Shown: positions 49,316 to 59,578 of the stretch, one piece after another | How positions within the stretch are numbered: the stretch's first letter is position 1 | How the letters are laid out: every line of letters begins with the position of its first letter | Assembly (NCBI GenBank): GCA_026119855.1 | Contig: JAOWBW010000180.1 | Location: 1 to 64,000 of the forward strand | Source of the DNA: Campanula takesimana | Taxonomy: Eukaryota > Streptophyta > Magnoliopsida > Asterales > Campanulaceae | Reading direction: 5' to 3' | Length of the DNA stretch: 64,000 nt | Translations under genes and position numbers: made by a program | The notes under the pieces: generated by a model | Database searches by the model: none | Told to the model about the DNA's origin: nothing | What the model saw: only the letters and a program-made list of their open reading frames with translations

Positions 49316-50790
49316 TGTTGGAATTATGCTCTAGGCCCTTGAGAAAGGCCTTACGTTACATCATTTGTTTTGGAGATAACAACCTTGGGTTATAATATGT
49401 TTTACATGTTTATTATAATAATCCCCGTCCCTAGAACTTATGAAGAACTAGTATAAGTTTAATTGATGATCATGTGATGATCATGTGTATTAGATACAGA
49501 TTAAGCTTATGGGTACATGTTGGTGACCATGTACTGGACATGACCCACCTATGAGATTTATGTCATGGTCAAATGTCATAATTAAATCTCATAATAGTTA
49601 TATCATTGATATCCTTAGACCTGAGATTATTACAGTCTTCCACATGATGAACATTATGTTTGACGTACTCAAACGTCACTCCTAACCGGGTGGTTATAAA
49701 GGCTATGATTGGCATAATCGGATTCATGTAGGGAAAGGTAATAAGTCAATATGGGATTTGCCCCTCTCTCTCAAGAGAGATATCTGCTTAGGCCTCTCGT
49801 AGAGTGAGATTGATGAAATGCGTGGCCGCGCTCAAATGAATTGATGAGATCAATACCATTTTCTCATTATCAATCTACTCAAGATCGAGAAAGCATTGAA
49901 CAATATAAGTTGACATGGACCATGACTTATGTTCAATACGATATCGTGAGACAAAAGGATTGTGATATATTCTATTAAGGATTACGAACTTCTTTAAGTT
50001 ATATTAATTGGGTAGTCATGATGGCTTGCTAGAGTCCGCTCATGATTTATGAGTTTGACCTTGGTTGGACTCATTGCCAATTTAATATAATCCTATGGGG
50101 TCACACACAAAAGAACGAATTGTTTAAAAGGCTAAAAATGACTTTTTGCTGGTGCTCGGCCGAGCACCTCAAAGGACTCGGCCGAGCATGAGAAACAGAA
50201 AGTTTTGACACAGAGGTGCTCGGCCGAGCACCTTATAAGACTCGGCCGAGCAGGCCCTGTTTGGGCCCAAAAATCTGATTTCGTGTTTTGACGGGTTTTG
50301 ACCTATTTCTCCTAAAAGGTTTAGGACTAATAAGTTTAAATACCTCTCTCTTAACCCTAATCAGTATGGATTAAAATTGTATCATTATTGGTAGCCTCCA
50401 TGTGTTTGAGAAACATATTCTTGAGTTTAGATTGAGAATCAAAAGCTCAAGAACACCAATAAAATCATATAGCCTTTGAATATTAGAAAAGCGTGTTTTC
50501 TAATGGGTCTAGCAATCCAGATCTAGAATCGTTCTAGATATTCGTTCGCGTGTGGATAAACATAGAGGGCGTTGGCATCAACTCCTTCAAAGTTCGTGAT
50601 CCAAGTATTACGGTCGTTCATGCGTTCGTGATTCAAAGAAGCGCGAAGAACAAAGATTGAAGATCTCAGAATTTTAAAGCTCCGTCACGGTTAGTGTTCT
50701 AAATTCATCCTCGTATTAATTTAATCATCGTGATTGGATCTAGGCTTTTGGGTTTTAATTCCTCTGTGCATGTTTGCTCAAAACCCAACA
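49316..50790 (+). repeat. 3' LTR of the plus copia element
   Basis: Same length as the 5' LTR and almost identical, including the palindrome cassette. Confidence 0.92.
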
Positions 50791-50795
50791 GTATG

Positions 50796-51312
50796 TTCCT
50801 CTTGAATTTTAGGTACAAGTACTTGATTTCCAATTGGAACTAAGGAAAGAGATATAAAATGGATGCCTCTTCCTCTTCAAATTTAAAACTATTCCTAATT
50901 TCCCCTCTAAATTCAACATCCTCAAAGAACCTAGCATTTCTCGTTTTAAAAAGGTTCTAGTTTTCGGGTTGTAAAATTTATATCCCCTAGATCTTTCGGC
51001 ATACCCAACAAATAGCTACCAATAGTCTTAGCGTCCAGTTTTACCCTTATTAGGCCTATAAGGCCTAGCTTCTGCTAGACAATCCCATACATGGTATCAT
51101 TTAAGGATGGTTTTCTTATTCGTCCATAATTCATTAGGGTTTTTATTAGTAGTAGCCTTAGAGGGATCTCTATAGAATATAATTTGTGGTTTTAATGTAT
51201 CGCCCATAATGAGTGAGGTAAAAAAGTATAAGAAATTATACTTCTTAGCATATCTTTAAGGGTTCTATTATGTCTCTTAGCTACACCATTCATGCAAGCC
51301 GTTCCCGGCATA
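50796..51312 (-). pseudogene. Copia integrase C-terminal part
   Basis: The minus strand reads, with breaks, MPGTACMNGVAKRHNRTLKD at the right and YNPKTRTFLKTRNARFFEDV further left. These are the catalytic Glu region and C-terminal part of the integrase of the old copia element, cut on the right by the hAT MITE. Confidence 0.8.
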
Positions 51313-51320
51313 GTGTAGTG

Positions 51321-51495
51321 CAAGGTTCTAAAAAACGCTAGGCGGTCGCTAGGCGCCGCAGGGGCGCCTAGCGCCTAGGCGGGGTCAAGAATTCAGAAAT
51401 AACTAAAATATCCTATACGAGACCTAGGCGTTTCATGAACGCCTAGAGCCTAGGCGGTACCTAGGCGGCCTAGACTGGGGTCTTTTAGAACACTG
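51321..51495. mobile_element. hAT-type MITE, 175 bp
   Basis: Flanked by the 8-bp duplication GTGTAGTG (51313-51320, 51496-51503). The ends CAAGGTTCTAAAA and (reverse complement) CAGTGTTCTAAAA are terminal inverted repeats. The GC-rich centre is made of CTAGGCG units in both orientations. It interrupts the integrase frame. Confidence 0.85.
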
Positions 51496-51503
51496 GTGTA
51501 GTG

Positions 51504-52326
51504 AGGGACAACCCTACACTCTTCAAGATAGCGAGCAAAAGGACCCAGACGTTGTTTCCCAAAACCGTTATTCCGATCATAGTATTCACTACCACGATTG
51601 GACCTAACGTTCTTAATAGTCTTCCTAAGTTGACTTTCAACTTTGGCCTTATAAGACTCGAAAACGTCCAAAATTGAGACTTTTCATGAAGTAAATAAAT
51701 GTACCCATAATGAGAGTAGTTCTCTATGAACGTAATAAATTATTGTTGACCATTCTATGAAGTGGTAGTGAATGGTCCACAATTATCCATATATATTAGT
51801 TCTAGAACACTTGATGCTCTCGAAGATACTTTTTGTTTTAGTGTTTGCAAATTTTAAGGCATTTAATGCAAAAGTCTTTTCCGAAATATCAAGGTGTTTT
51901 AAAAAGATCCCTTTTGACACAAGCTTGTCAATTTTCCTTAAGGAGATATGACCCAAATGCTTACGCCATAAGGTATAAGAATTTTCACTTGATAACTTTT
52001 GCTTTCTAGTTTGGCTTCATTATTGTGGGATTCATTGATTGTTTGAGTAGTGTCAAGAAAATAAAGATTATCACTAATAGATAAAGTACTAGTACCAACA
52101 ACCATGGAATTAAAATAAAGATCACATCTATTATTTCCAAACGAACAAGAGTAACCCTCTTTGTCCAAAACTGTGATAGATATTAAATTCCTTCTAAATG
52201 AAGGTACAAGAAATGTATTATTTAGTACAAAATAATAACCGGTACTTAATAACAACCTAAAGGTCCCTATGCCTATTACATCAACCGGGTTCCCAGCTCC
52301 CATATAGATGAATCTTTCATCTTCGC
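51504..52326 (-). pseudogene. Copia integrase core and GAG-pre-integrase/protease region
   Basis: 51504-51671 encodes VESQLRKTIKNVRSNRGSEY and a degenerate segment leading to the core's second Asp/Glu region. 51938-52303 encodes YYFVLNNTFLVPSFRRNLIS and LDKEGYSCSFGNNRCDLYFN, the stretch between protease and integrase of copia elements. The frames are separated by stops. Confidence 0.82.
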
Positions 52327-53810
52327 TGTTGGTAGTGGTGCCCTAGGCACGTTTAATAAACGTTGTAATTGTTATCATTTATTTCATATTAATAAAGAGA
52401 TGTTTTGATTATTATTGTTGTTCATGTTTACTTATAATAATCTCCGTCCCTAGTACTTGTTAAGCACTAGTATAAAGGCTAAATGATCATGGGATGATCA
52501 TGTTAGATTTATGGGTACTTGTTTGGAACAAGGTACTGGGCATGACCCGCTCTATGAGATTTATGTCATGGTCTATGTCATACATATATCTCATATTAGT
52601 TATGTCATTTGAATCCTTAGACATGAAGTTATTATAGTCTTCCACTTGATGAACATTATGTTTGACATATTCAAACACTACTTTTAACCGAGTAGTTATA
52701 AAGGGTATGATTGGCATAATCGGATTCACGTAGGGAAGAATAATAAGCTAAATGGATTTGTCCCTCCTCGGAGAGATGTCAAGCTTGGGCCTCTCGTAGG
52801 AATGATGTTGATGAAATGTTCGGCCGGACTCAAATGAATTGATTGGATCAATGTCATTTGGATTATCAACATATTCGGAATCGAGAAAGTATTGAACAAA
52901 ACAAGTTGACTCTTTGACCATGACTTGTGTTCAATGATATCGTGGACAAAAGGATTATGACATATTCTAAGAGGAATTCGAACTTGTATCTAGTTATACT
53001 AATTGTGTAGGTATGACGGTTTGCTAGAATCTAATCATATCTTATGGTTTCATGTTTGAACCCATTGCCAACTTAGTATAATCCTAGAGGGTCACACACA
53101 ATAGAACGAATCTTTAAAAGGACTACATTGGAATTTTGGAAATTCTGGACTTTCTGGGGAAGTGGGCGACCGCACATAATGTACTGGGCGGCCGCACACT
53201 TAGCTCAGATTTGTACTAGTTTGTTTCAGATAGTTGTGCGACCGCACAGTGCATTCTGGGCGGCCGCACAGTACTGACGGGTGGCAGATTCCTAATTTGA
53301 TTAGGAAACGAATTTTGGACGGATTTTGACACAAGTTTCCTATTTGGAATAGGTCATACTTGTGTATAAAAGACCAAATTCGGCCAGCACTCTAGGCTAA
53401 TGATTTTGTGAGTCTCAAAGAGTTTGAGAGAGGGTTTATTTTGTTCCAAGACATTCTTGGTTGAAGAACAAAAATAATACACAAAATAAATTCCATATAG
53501 TTCTTTTGATTGTGAAAAAGTGTTTCACAATTTGGTCTAGCAACCAAGATCAAAGAAGCTCCTTTGATATTCGTTCGAAGTGTGGATACCGCTAGAGGGT
53601 GAAAATCATCATCTTCAAAGTTCGTGTTTAAGCTTTGTGATCGTGATCAAGTCTTCAAACCTCCACCAAAGACAAAGAGAATTTGATAGCCATCAAGGGT
53701 TAGTTTATTCCTTTATTCTTATGTTGTATTTGATTTAATCATACCATGGCTTTGGGTTTCAAAATTTTAAATGCTAAATTCCGCTGCGCATGTTTGATCG
53801 AAACCCAACA
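52327..53810 (+). mobile_element. Solo copia LTR, 1484 bp, TSD TTCGC
   Basis: TGTTGGTAGT at the left, AAACCCAACA at the right, flanked by TTCGC on both sides (52322-52326, 53811-53815). Clearly related to the LTRs of the two copia elements (shared blocks such as the CATGACTTGTGTTCAATG region and the CGCTGCGCATGTTTG end) but with GCGACCGCAC/GCGGCCGCAC palindromes at 53162-53269. A TATA-like GTATAAAAGA lies near 53364. Confidence 0.88.
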
Positions 53811-53815
53811 TTCGC

Positions 53816-54674
53816 TAGGTCTTCAGTAATTCAGGCAACCCTGCATAGACATACTTATGTGAGTTGTTTCACCAGAATCTAACCACCATGTATATGTAAA
53901 AATTGAAACTAAATTAGCCTCAGTACAAACAAGACCAAATGACATACCTTTCTTAGCACGCCAAGCGTGATACTTAGAGAAGTCGTACTTCATGTGTGTA
54001 GGGTCCTTGCAATAGAAGAACTTCTTTTCTTTACGATCATCAGATGATCCTTTAGGCTTCTTATTGCTTGTCACCGCAATTTCTTTCCCTCTTCTCTTAG
54101 TCTCATGAGAAGAGGTAGATGCTAAGTGAGCACTTTCTACCTTAGATTGCTTCAATCTATCTTCCTCTTTTGTCACATGTGAAATCAATTCATTAATGTT
54201 CCACTTGTCCTTTTGACAATTATAGGTCACCTCAAAGTGACCAAACTGAGGAGGAAGAGAGATCAAAACTAAATGCACGAGGAGCTCTTTAGTTACCTCT
54301 AACTTAAGTGCTTTTAACTTTGTCGAAAGGTGAAGCATTTCCAAAATATACTCCCTAAGATTCCCGGTACCCTTGTACTTCATGGAAACAAGTTTCCTTA
54401 GGGTAGAACTTCTTTCTGACTTTTTGCTTTTTGCAAAGCGTTCTTCAAGGGTCTCTAGGAAAGTCTTAGCATCAACGTCCTTGGGAACACTGTTTAAAAA
54501 TGTTTCCGGGACGACATTTTTCATAATCATTAGGCTAACGCGATTGGAGCGTTTCCACTTCTCAATATATAAGCGGTCCTCAGGGGTGCTATTCAAGTCG
54601 AAATAACCAAAACATTCTGTATTTGGTGCTCGGCCGTGCACTTCTCTATGCTCGGTCGAGCGGTTACTGTTCAC
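53816..54674 (-). pseudogene. Copia gag and protease start
   Basis: A 283-codon open frame encodes a gag with FGYFDLNSTPEDRLYIEKWK, LEERFAKSKKSERSSTLRKL and LISLPPQFGHFEVTYNCQKD, then the zinc-knuckle region FYCKDPTHMKYDFSKYH, where the second and last cysteines are altered, and the protease active site WWLDSGETTHIS, with E in place of the usual A. The frame runs into the solo LTR boundary. The first 20 codons include a palindrome pair (54626-54661), so the true start may lie elsewhere. The altered knuckle suggests an inactive protein despite the open frame. Confidence 0.85.
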
Positions 54675-55337
54675 AGTTTTTGGAAAATTTTATATTTTGC
54701 ACAATTTGTTTTCCCTTTTTGAAAAAAACATACATTTTTCAAAACATTAAAAATCTTGATTAATTATATGCTTAAACAATTTTATTCATTGTTTAAATAA
54801 TATTATCACCTAAGTGATTAACGTTATTTAAACCCAAAATTGTTAAAGTGTTGAATGTTTAAGTTAATATGTAAATGACTTGAATTTTCCAAAGAAGATC
54901 TTGACATTTGACTAAACTTAGGCATTCATATGATGACAAATAAAATGAACATTAAGTTTTTTTGTTAAATGCTTAAGACTACCCAAAGAAAGATTAAACA
55001 TTTAATCAAATATTGTTCAAATTACTTGTTGTCAAAGACAATTATTTATAAATCAACTCGCAATCCAAAGATTAGTTTTGATGTCATGTTAATTGTCTTA
55101 TTGATAGATTTCATTTGATATAAATAATCATTTATTCATAATGTAATTACTTATAATGTTTTGTATTCATTTTTGTTCTCGATTCCCAACAGATTTACTT
55201 AACGCTTCTTCTATTACTGCTGCGATGAGCACAATTCCGATGCTATCAAACCTTTATGATTCAACAGGAAAAAAATGAATCAATTATAGCATAAAGCTTT
55301 CTTAAAAGAACTCAATCTCAAACCAAAAGATGAGTGT
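54675..55337 (-). other. Leader of the old copia element
   Basis: AT-rich, non-coding on both strands. Lies between the gag start and the primer-binding site. Confidence 0.6.
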
Positions 55338-55349
55338 GCTCTGATACCA
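55338..55349 (-). promoter_or_regulatory. Primer-binding site of the old copia element
   Basis: TGGTATCAGAGC on the minus strand, two bases from the LTR. Confidence 0.9.
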
Positions 55350-55351
55350 AT

Positions 55352-55828
55352 TGTTGGAACAATTTGTGATCCCCGAATACCACACTCATATTCAGAATAA
55401 GACTGAGGAAAGAGATGAAGGCGGAAGCGAGATATTACCTATTGAATCCATAGTTAAAGATGAAGGGAGAAATGAAGAAGAAGATGTAGGAAGATGATCT
55501 TCTAAATGATGAATGCCCTTTAGTTTCTCAAGTTCTTCTAGATAATAATGAAGAGAGTATTTAGAGAGAAAGTAAAGAATGTAGTGTCTAAAAGGGTTGA
55601 TGGTAAGCCCTTTATATATTAGACAAAGAGGCACTTCATTTAGGGACCACACCTATTCAATCCAAAGCAATGTTGATTTACCATTTTGCCCATCATAAAT
55701 AGATAAATTACATTTCAGGGATTCTACACATTGACTATTGTTGACTATACTTTATATTAATATCATAGACATGATTTTATTTATGAAAGTGCTAAATAAC
55801 TTGTGTTGCAAGCCATAATGATCTAACA
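55352..55828 (-). repeat. 5' LTR of the old copia element, 477 bp
   Basis: TGTTGGAACAATT at the left, GATCTAACA at the right. On the minus strand a TATA-like TATATAAAGG sits near 55607. Nearly identical to 28198-28584 over the shared 387 bp. Confidence 0.9.
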
Positions 55829-56416
55829 TTTTATACCCAAAATGATCCTAATTAATTACTCGTTTTCATACACAAACACATGTGTATTACACATTTAATA
55901 CGAGAGTGTACTATTAATTTTAACATGCTTTTGTTGTAAAAATCAAAATAATTTAATTAAATAACTTTAATTATCTTCTTATATGTTTATTTTTATTTCT
56001 TATAATATACTCCCTCCGTCCCACCCCACTTGAGACTAATTTCCATTTTGGTCCGTCGCACTTCAATTGAGACTCCTCAAAATGGTAATCTTTTTATAAT
56101 TTTATATTCAATTTACCCACCCACTTATTCTCTCTCTTCATTTTCCACCACACAATTCATTCAACCAACCTACTATTAACCCCACTCATTCTCTTTCTTC
56201 ATTTTCTACCACACATTTTTTTTTTTTTTTTTTATTAATTGTGTCCACCTCTTAGGTTTTAAGTGAGGTGGGACGGAGGGAGTAAGGTGGAGGGAGTATA
56301 GTCTAGCCGACTCCACACGGAAAGACTTGGCCGTCGTTTGTCTTGTTTTTTTTTTTTTTTGTCTTTCGCTAGTACTCCATTGTTATTGGTTACGCAATGA
56401 AACATTTAATGTATGA
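55829..56416. other. Intergenic DNA with a Stowaway MITE
   Basis: No gene. AT-rich, with a MITE at 56010-56282 and poly-T tracts at 56216-56233 and 56346-56360. Confidence 0.6.
56010..56282. mobile_element. Stowaway-type MITE, 273 bp
   Basis: CTCCCTCCGTCCCACCCCAC at the left and GTGAGGTGGGACGGAGGGAG at the right are good terminal inverted repeats, flanked by TA on both sides (56008-56009, 56283-56284). Confidence 0.85.
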
Positions 56417-57386
56417 TGAAAATGTTTGTCAAAGGCTTTCTGAGAACAGATGTTACCTCAAGTGTTAGGTAACACCCCAGGTAACACACGCTGACGGACA
56501 GAATACACACACCCGAAAATATAAGAGTTTTGCAGCGGAAAAATAAATAGCACAAGAGATATATTTTTCTCAAGTTATATAAATATAACTTGAGATGCCT
56601 AAATGGCGAAAACTTTATAATCAATACTAATTACAAAGTCAAAAGGTTCCCTATAGCTAGTACAATATACGATCTATGGAACCAAAAGTAGAACAAAGTA
56701 CGATGATCCTATCCTAGCCAAAACACACTCAAACCCGAAGTATTTGAGTGTGGAAAAGAGTGTATGGGAGGGAGGATCTAATGAGCCAAGAAGTACTTTG
56801 CTCTTTGTGCTATGGATGTGTGTAAAATTTGACTTGTCTTCAATCTTCATCCAAGCATCTATTTATAGCCAACCAAGACTTGGAGGCTACACAAATAATA
56901 GCCTTGGGCTGTTTGTGATCGTGTGAGGGGAGAGTGGAGTGAGTTGGCCATGATCTCCTATCTTCAAGGAAGACTTGGTCTTCTTTTCCATATTTTTCTC
57001 AACCGCTTTCTTGAAGCCCAAGTCCTTGCTTCTCCTTCTTGTACCTCATGCTTCCAAAGCCTTGTACATCTTCAATTAATCAGCAACAACAACTTTGAAA
57101 TGGTCTCCCACGTTTTTCTCCATATTTAACACATGTTAAATATGTTTGAGACTCCTTCATTTACTCGCCAATTATGAATAAATCTCCATTAATTTTTCTT
57201 CCACATTTTAAGCTCTATAAACCAACTTTATTATACCTGAAAATATGGACCAACATCTAGAAAATAATATTATGACATTAGTATAAAAATTACATTAGAA
57301 AGAAATATCAAATTACAAAGAATCTCGTCACAACACTTAGACTGTCAGGGCAACACCTGAGGTAACACCTCAGTTCTGCACTAACA
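56417..57386 (-). repeat. 3' LTR of the SIRE-like element
   Basis: TATAAATAGA (minus) at about 56858-56867 is a likely core promoter. GGTAACAC phrases lie near both ends (56450-56490 and 57344-57376). Small plus-strand frames in it also occur in the other LTR and are not genes. Confidence 0.9.
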
Positions 57387-57956
57387 ATCTCCCCCTTAAT
57401 TTGAGATTTCTTTCCAATCACCTAAGTGTTGGTACCTGCAAAAACAAGTTAACCATATGCAGTATAACAGAGCATTTCACCAAAGATTAACTCCCCCTTA
57501 ATCATGGAGTTAACCGAAACAACAAAGATTTACTTAATATACTAATTGTAAAGTAGAACCATGTTTAAAACAATTAGTAGTTTAAAACAAAAAGTAAATC
57601 AAAGTTTTAAAATCCACAAAACCACAAGTCATAAACCAAAGCATAACCACCAAGGTATTAAAGTTCTAAATTAAGAACTAAAATACGAATTGTTTTAAAA
57701 ACCAAACCACCACAAACGAAAATTGTTTTTGAAACCATTCAAAAGTACCATAAAAGCCATTGCCCAAGTATAGTGGCAACAACAACCTTTAAACAAGGTT
57801 ATTCTCCATCTTCTCCATCATCCGGCTCATCACTTGTGCCAGCATCTCCAGCAGCACGATCTGTACCAGCATCACCAACAGCATCAATAGCAGCACTTGT
57901 ACCTGCACTAGTACCAGCACACCATCTCCCCCTGGTTGGGAAGAAATCAAATTAAT

Positions 57957-58244
57957 GAAGCCGGTGGTTTCTTTTTGGAGGGTTAAGAATCTGATTTGGA
58001 GGAAGAAGGGGCTTTTCTTTTGGGTTTCTTGGTGGCGGTAACAGGTGGTTGAAAGGCAGTCACGATTGGGGTAGGTTGGACTGAAGTAGCAACCATGGAA
58101 GGATCATCAATGGACATGGCCATAGATGGAGAGATATTGGAAACCATGGGAGATATTTCCATAGGTGAAGTAACACCCGAGATAACATCCGGTGACTCCT
58201 CTTGAGGTGCAGATTTGGTTAGGGTTTTGGGAAGGTGAAGCCAT
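57957..58244 (-). pseudogene. Ser/Pro-rich ORF remnant downstream of pol
   Basis: From ATG 58244 (minus) the frame reads MASPSQNPNQ; after one frame change it reads a Pro/Ser/Thr-rich stretch (VTSPMEISPMVSNISPSMAM, then PPVTATKKPKRKAPSSSKS). SIRE elements often carry an additional ORF between pol and the 3' LTR, and low-complexity starts of this kind occur there. The assignment rests on position and composition only. Right next to it, 57773-57930 holds a GTACCAGCAC-type repeat. Confidence 0.35.
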
Positions 58245-58551
58245 TGTTGAATTTTGAAAGGTAGAAAAGGAGAATTTTTTGAGAAGGGTTTTGAGGGTTT
58301 TGAGGTTGCTGAGGAAGTAAGAAGACGATGAGGAGAGGGAGTATAAAAGGTGTGTGTGTGTGAGATAGAGAGAGTAAATAGGGATAGATAATTTAGGTAG
58401 TTATGGAATGTGAAAAGGATTATTAATTAATTTTAAACTTAACTCTTATCATTTAAAATAACTAAGATCCTATTTTTTCTCACATTTAAAACTAACCTAA
58501 TTAAACTCATCCTATTTACAAGCACACAACTAACCAACTCCCTACACATCC

Positions 58552-58587
<36 letters not shown>

Positions 58588-59578
58588 AAAGAAAACGAAA
58601 AAGAAAAAATAAAAATTAATAAGTAAAACGAATGGGTAAAAGAAGGAAGTAACCGATCCCTCACAAATTGAAGATAGACTTCCATAATTTTAGGGATTTA
58701 GTTACTTGAAAATTTTACCACAAATAAAAAGGATTTGTTTAAAGTTTTTTCAAAATTGTAAACTCTTTGTATTAACAATAAAAAGACTTTCAAACTTTGA
58801 AAACTTAAAAAACAAATCTGAGACTAAACTAAATAAAAAAACGAATGTAGCACACACTAATGTGTTGATGGCAATGATGGTAACACTTAAGATAACATTC
58901 GTGATAAACATCCCTTATTGAATTTATATTAAGGCAATTAAGGCGAGATGGACCTCATTTTTGATCACATGAGGCAGAAATATGCTTCTATAATAAGCAT
59001 TTGAGGTAAAACAAGCTTGCCAAAATAGAATACTTTAGGCAAAACAAATCTAGTAATTTAGATATTAAAAGCTTGTTCTTTATCTTTAAGCACTTTAAAA
59101 AATAAACATAATTCACACTTCTTTATCTACAAGGAAGCATCGTAGTAGCGAGCTCCGTGCCCCGAGTCCTTATTAAGTGTAAACATGTTTTAGAGATTTG
59201 TACCGATCAAGTAGGATACACTGTAGTAGCGAACTCCATGTTCCTAATACTTAGTACAAAATCACTGGATAATATCTCCCTTTGGCAAGAGTGCATCGTC
59301 GCAGCGAACGCCGTGCCCCGAGCTACTAAGGAAATACTATAAGTGCTTTTTAGCCTTTTTGCCTTTGAAAAAGATTAGTGACTTTGCCACTTTTGAGTTT
59401 ATAGGGAATGTTATCAATAATGTTTCCTTGCATGTTATCCTACCATAACAAAAAGGTCAGTATGTGCCACCGTTGACAGACTGAAAAGACAATCCATCAA
59501 CAGATTAAGACAGGAAATAAAAACATTTTTTTAATAAAAAATATAATATTATACAACAACAAAGATGATCCAAGGGGT
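58245..59578 (-). other. Non-coding interior between the RT truncation and the 3' ORF
   Basis: RT palm, YVDD and RNase H, expected here, are absent. A poly-T/poly-A tract lies at 58553-58583. Three degenerate copies of GTAGTAGCGAGCTCCGTGCC lie at about 59142, 59222 and 59297. Confidence 0.6.

Larger units (their letters stand above)
42669..50790 (+). mobile_element. Plus-strand copia element, decayed pol, TSD GTATG
   Basis: LTRs of 1475 bp at 42669-44143 and 49316-50790 begin TGTTGGAATT and end AAACCCAACA. GTATG flanks both sides (42664-42668, 50791-50795). Only about six differences between the LTRs were seen by eye, so it is younger than its minus neighbour. The interior is nevertheless full of stops, so it moved while already defective. 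With 33882-42154 it forms a large inverted pair separated by 514 bp. Confidence 0.92.
28198..55828 (-). mobile_element. Old Ty1/copia element, split by five nested insertions
   Basis: Minus-strand copia element with a 5' LTR at 55352-55828, primer site at 55338-55349, gag, protease, integrase, RT and RNase H in copia order, and a 3' LTR remnant at 28198-28584. Its coding region is interrupted at 29633-33358, 33882-42154, 42669-50790, 51321-51495 and 52327-53810. Each insertion has its own target duplication, and pol motifs continue across each junction. The coding parts sum to roughly 4.3 kb. Confidence 0.88.

Noticed and set aside
33882..50790. A single foldback transposon made of the two opposite copia elements
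   Set aside because: Each element has its own 5-bp target duplication, primer site and LTR pair, so they are two insertions.
56744..57129. Small plus-strand frames of 60 and 68 codons, repeated at 62521-62906
   Set aside because: Identical because they are in the two LTRs of the SIRE-like element, antisense to it, with no domain.
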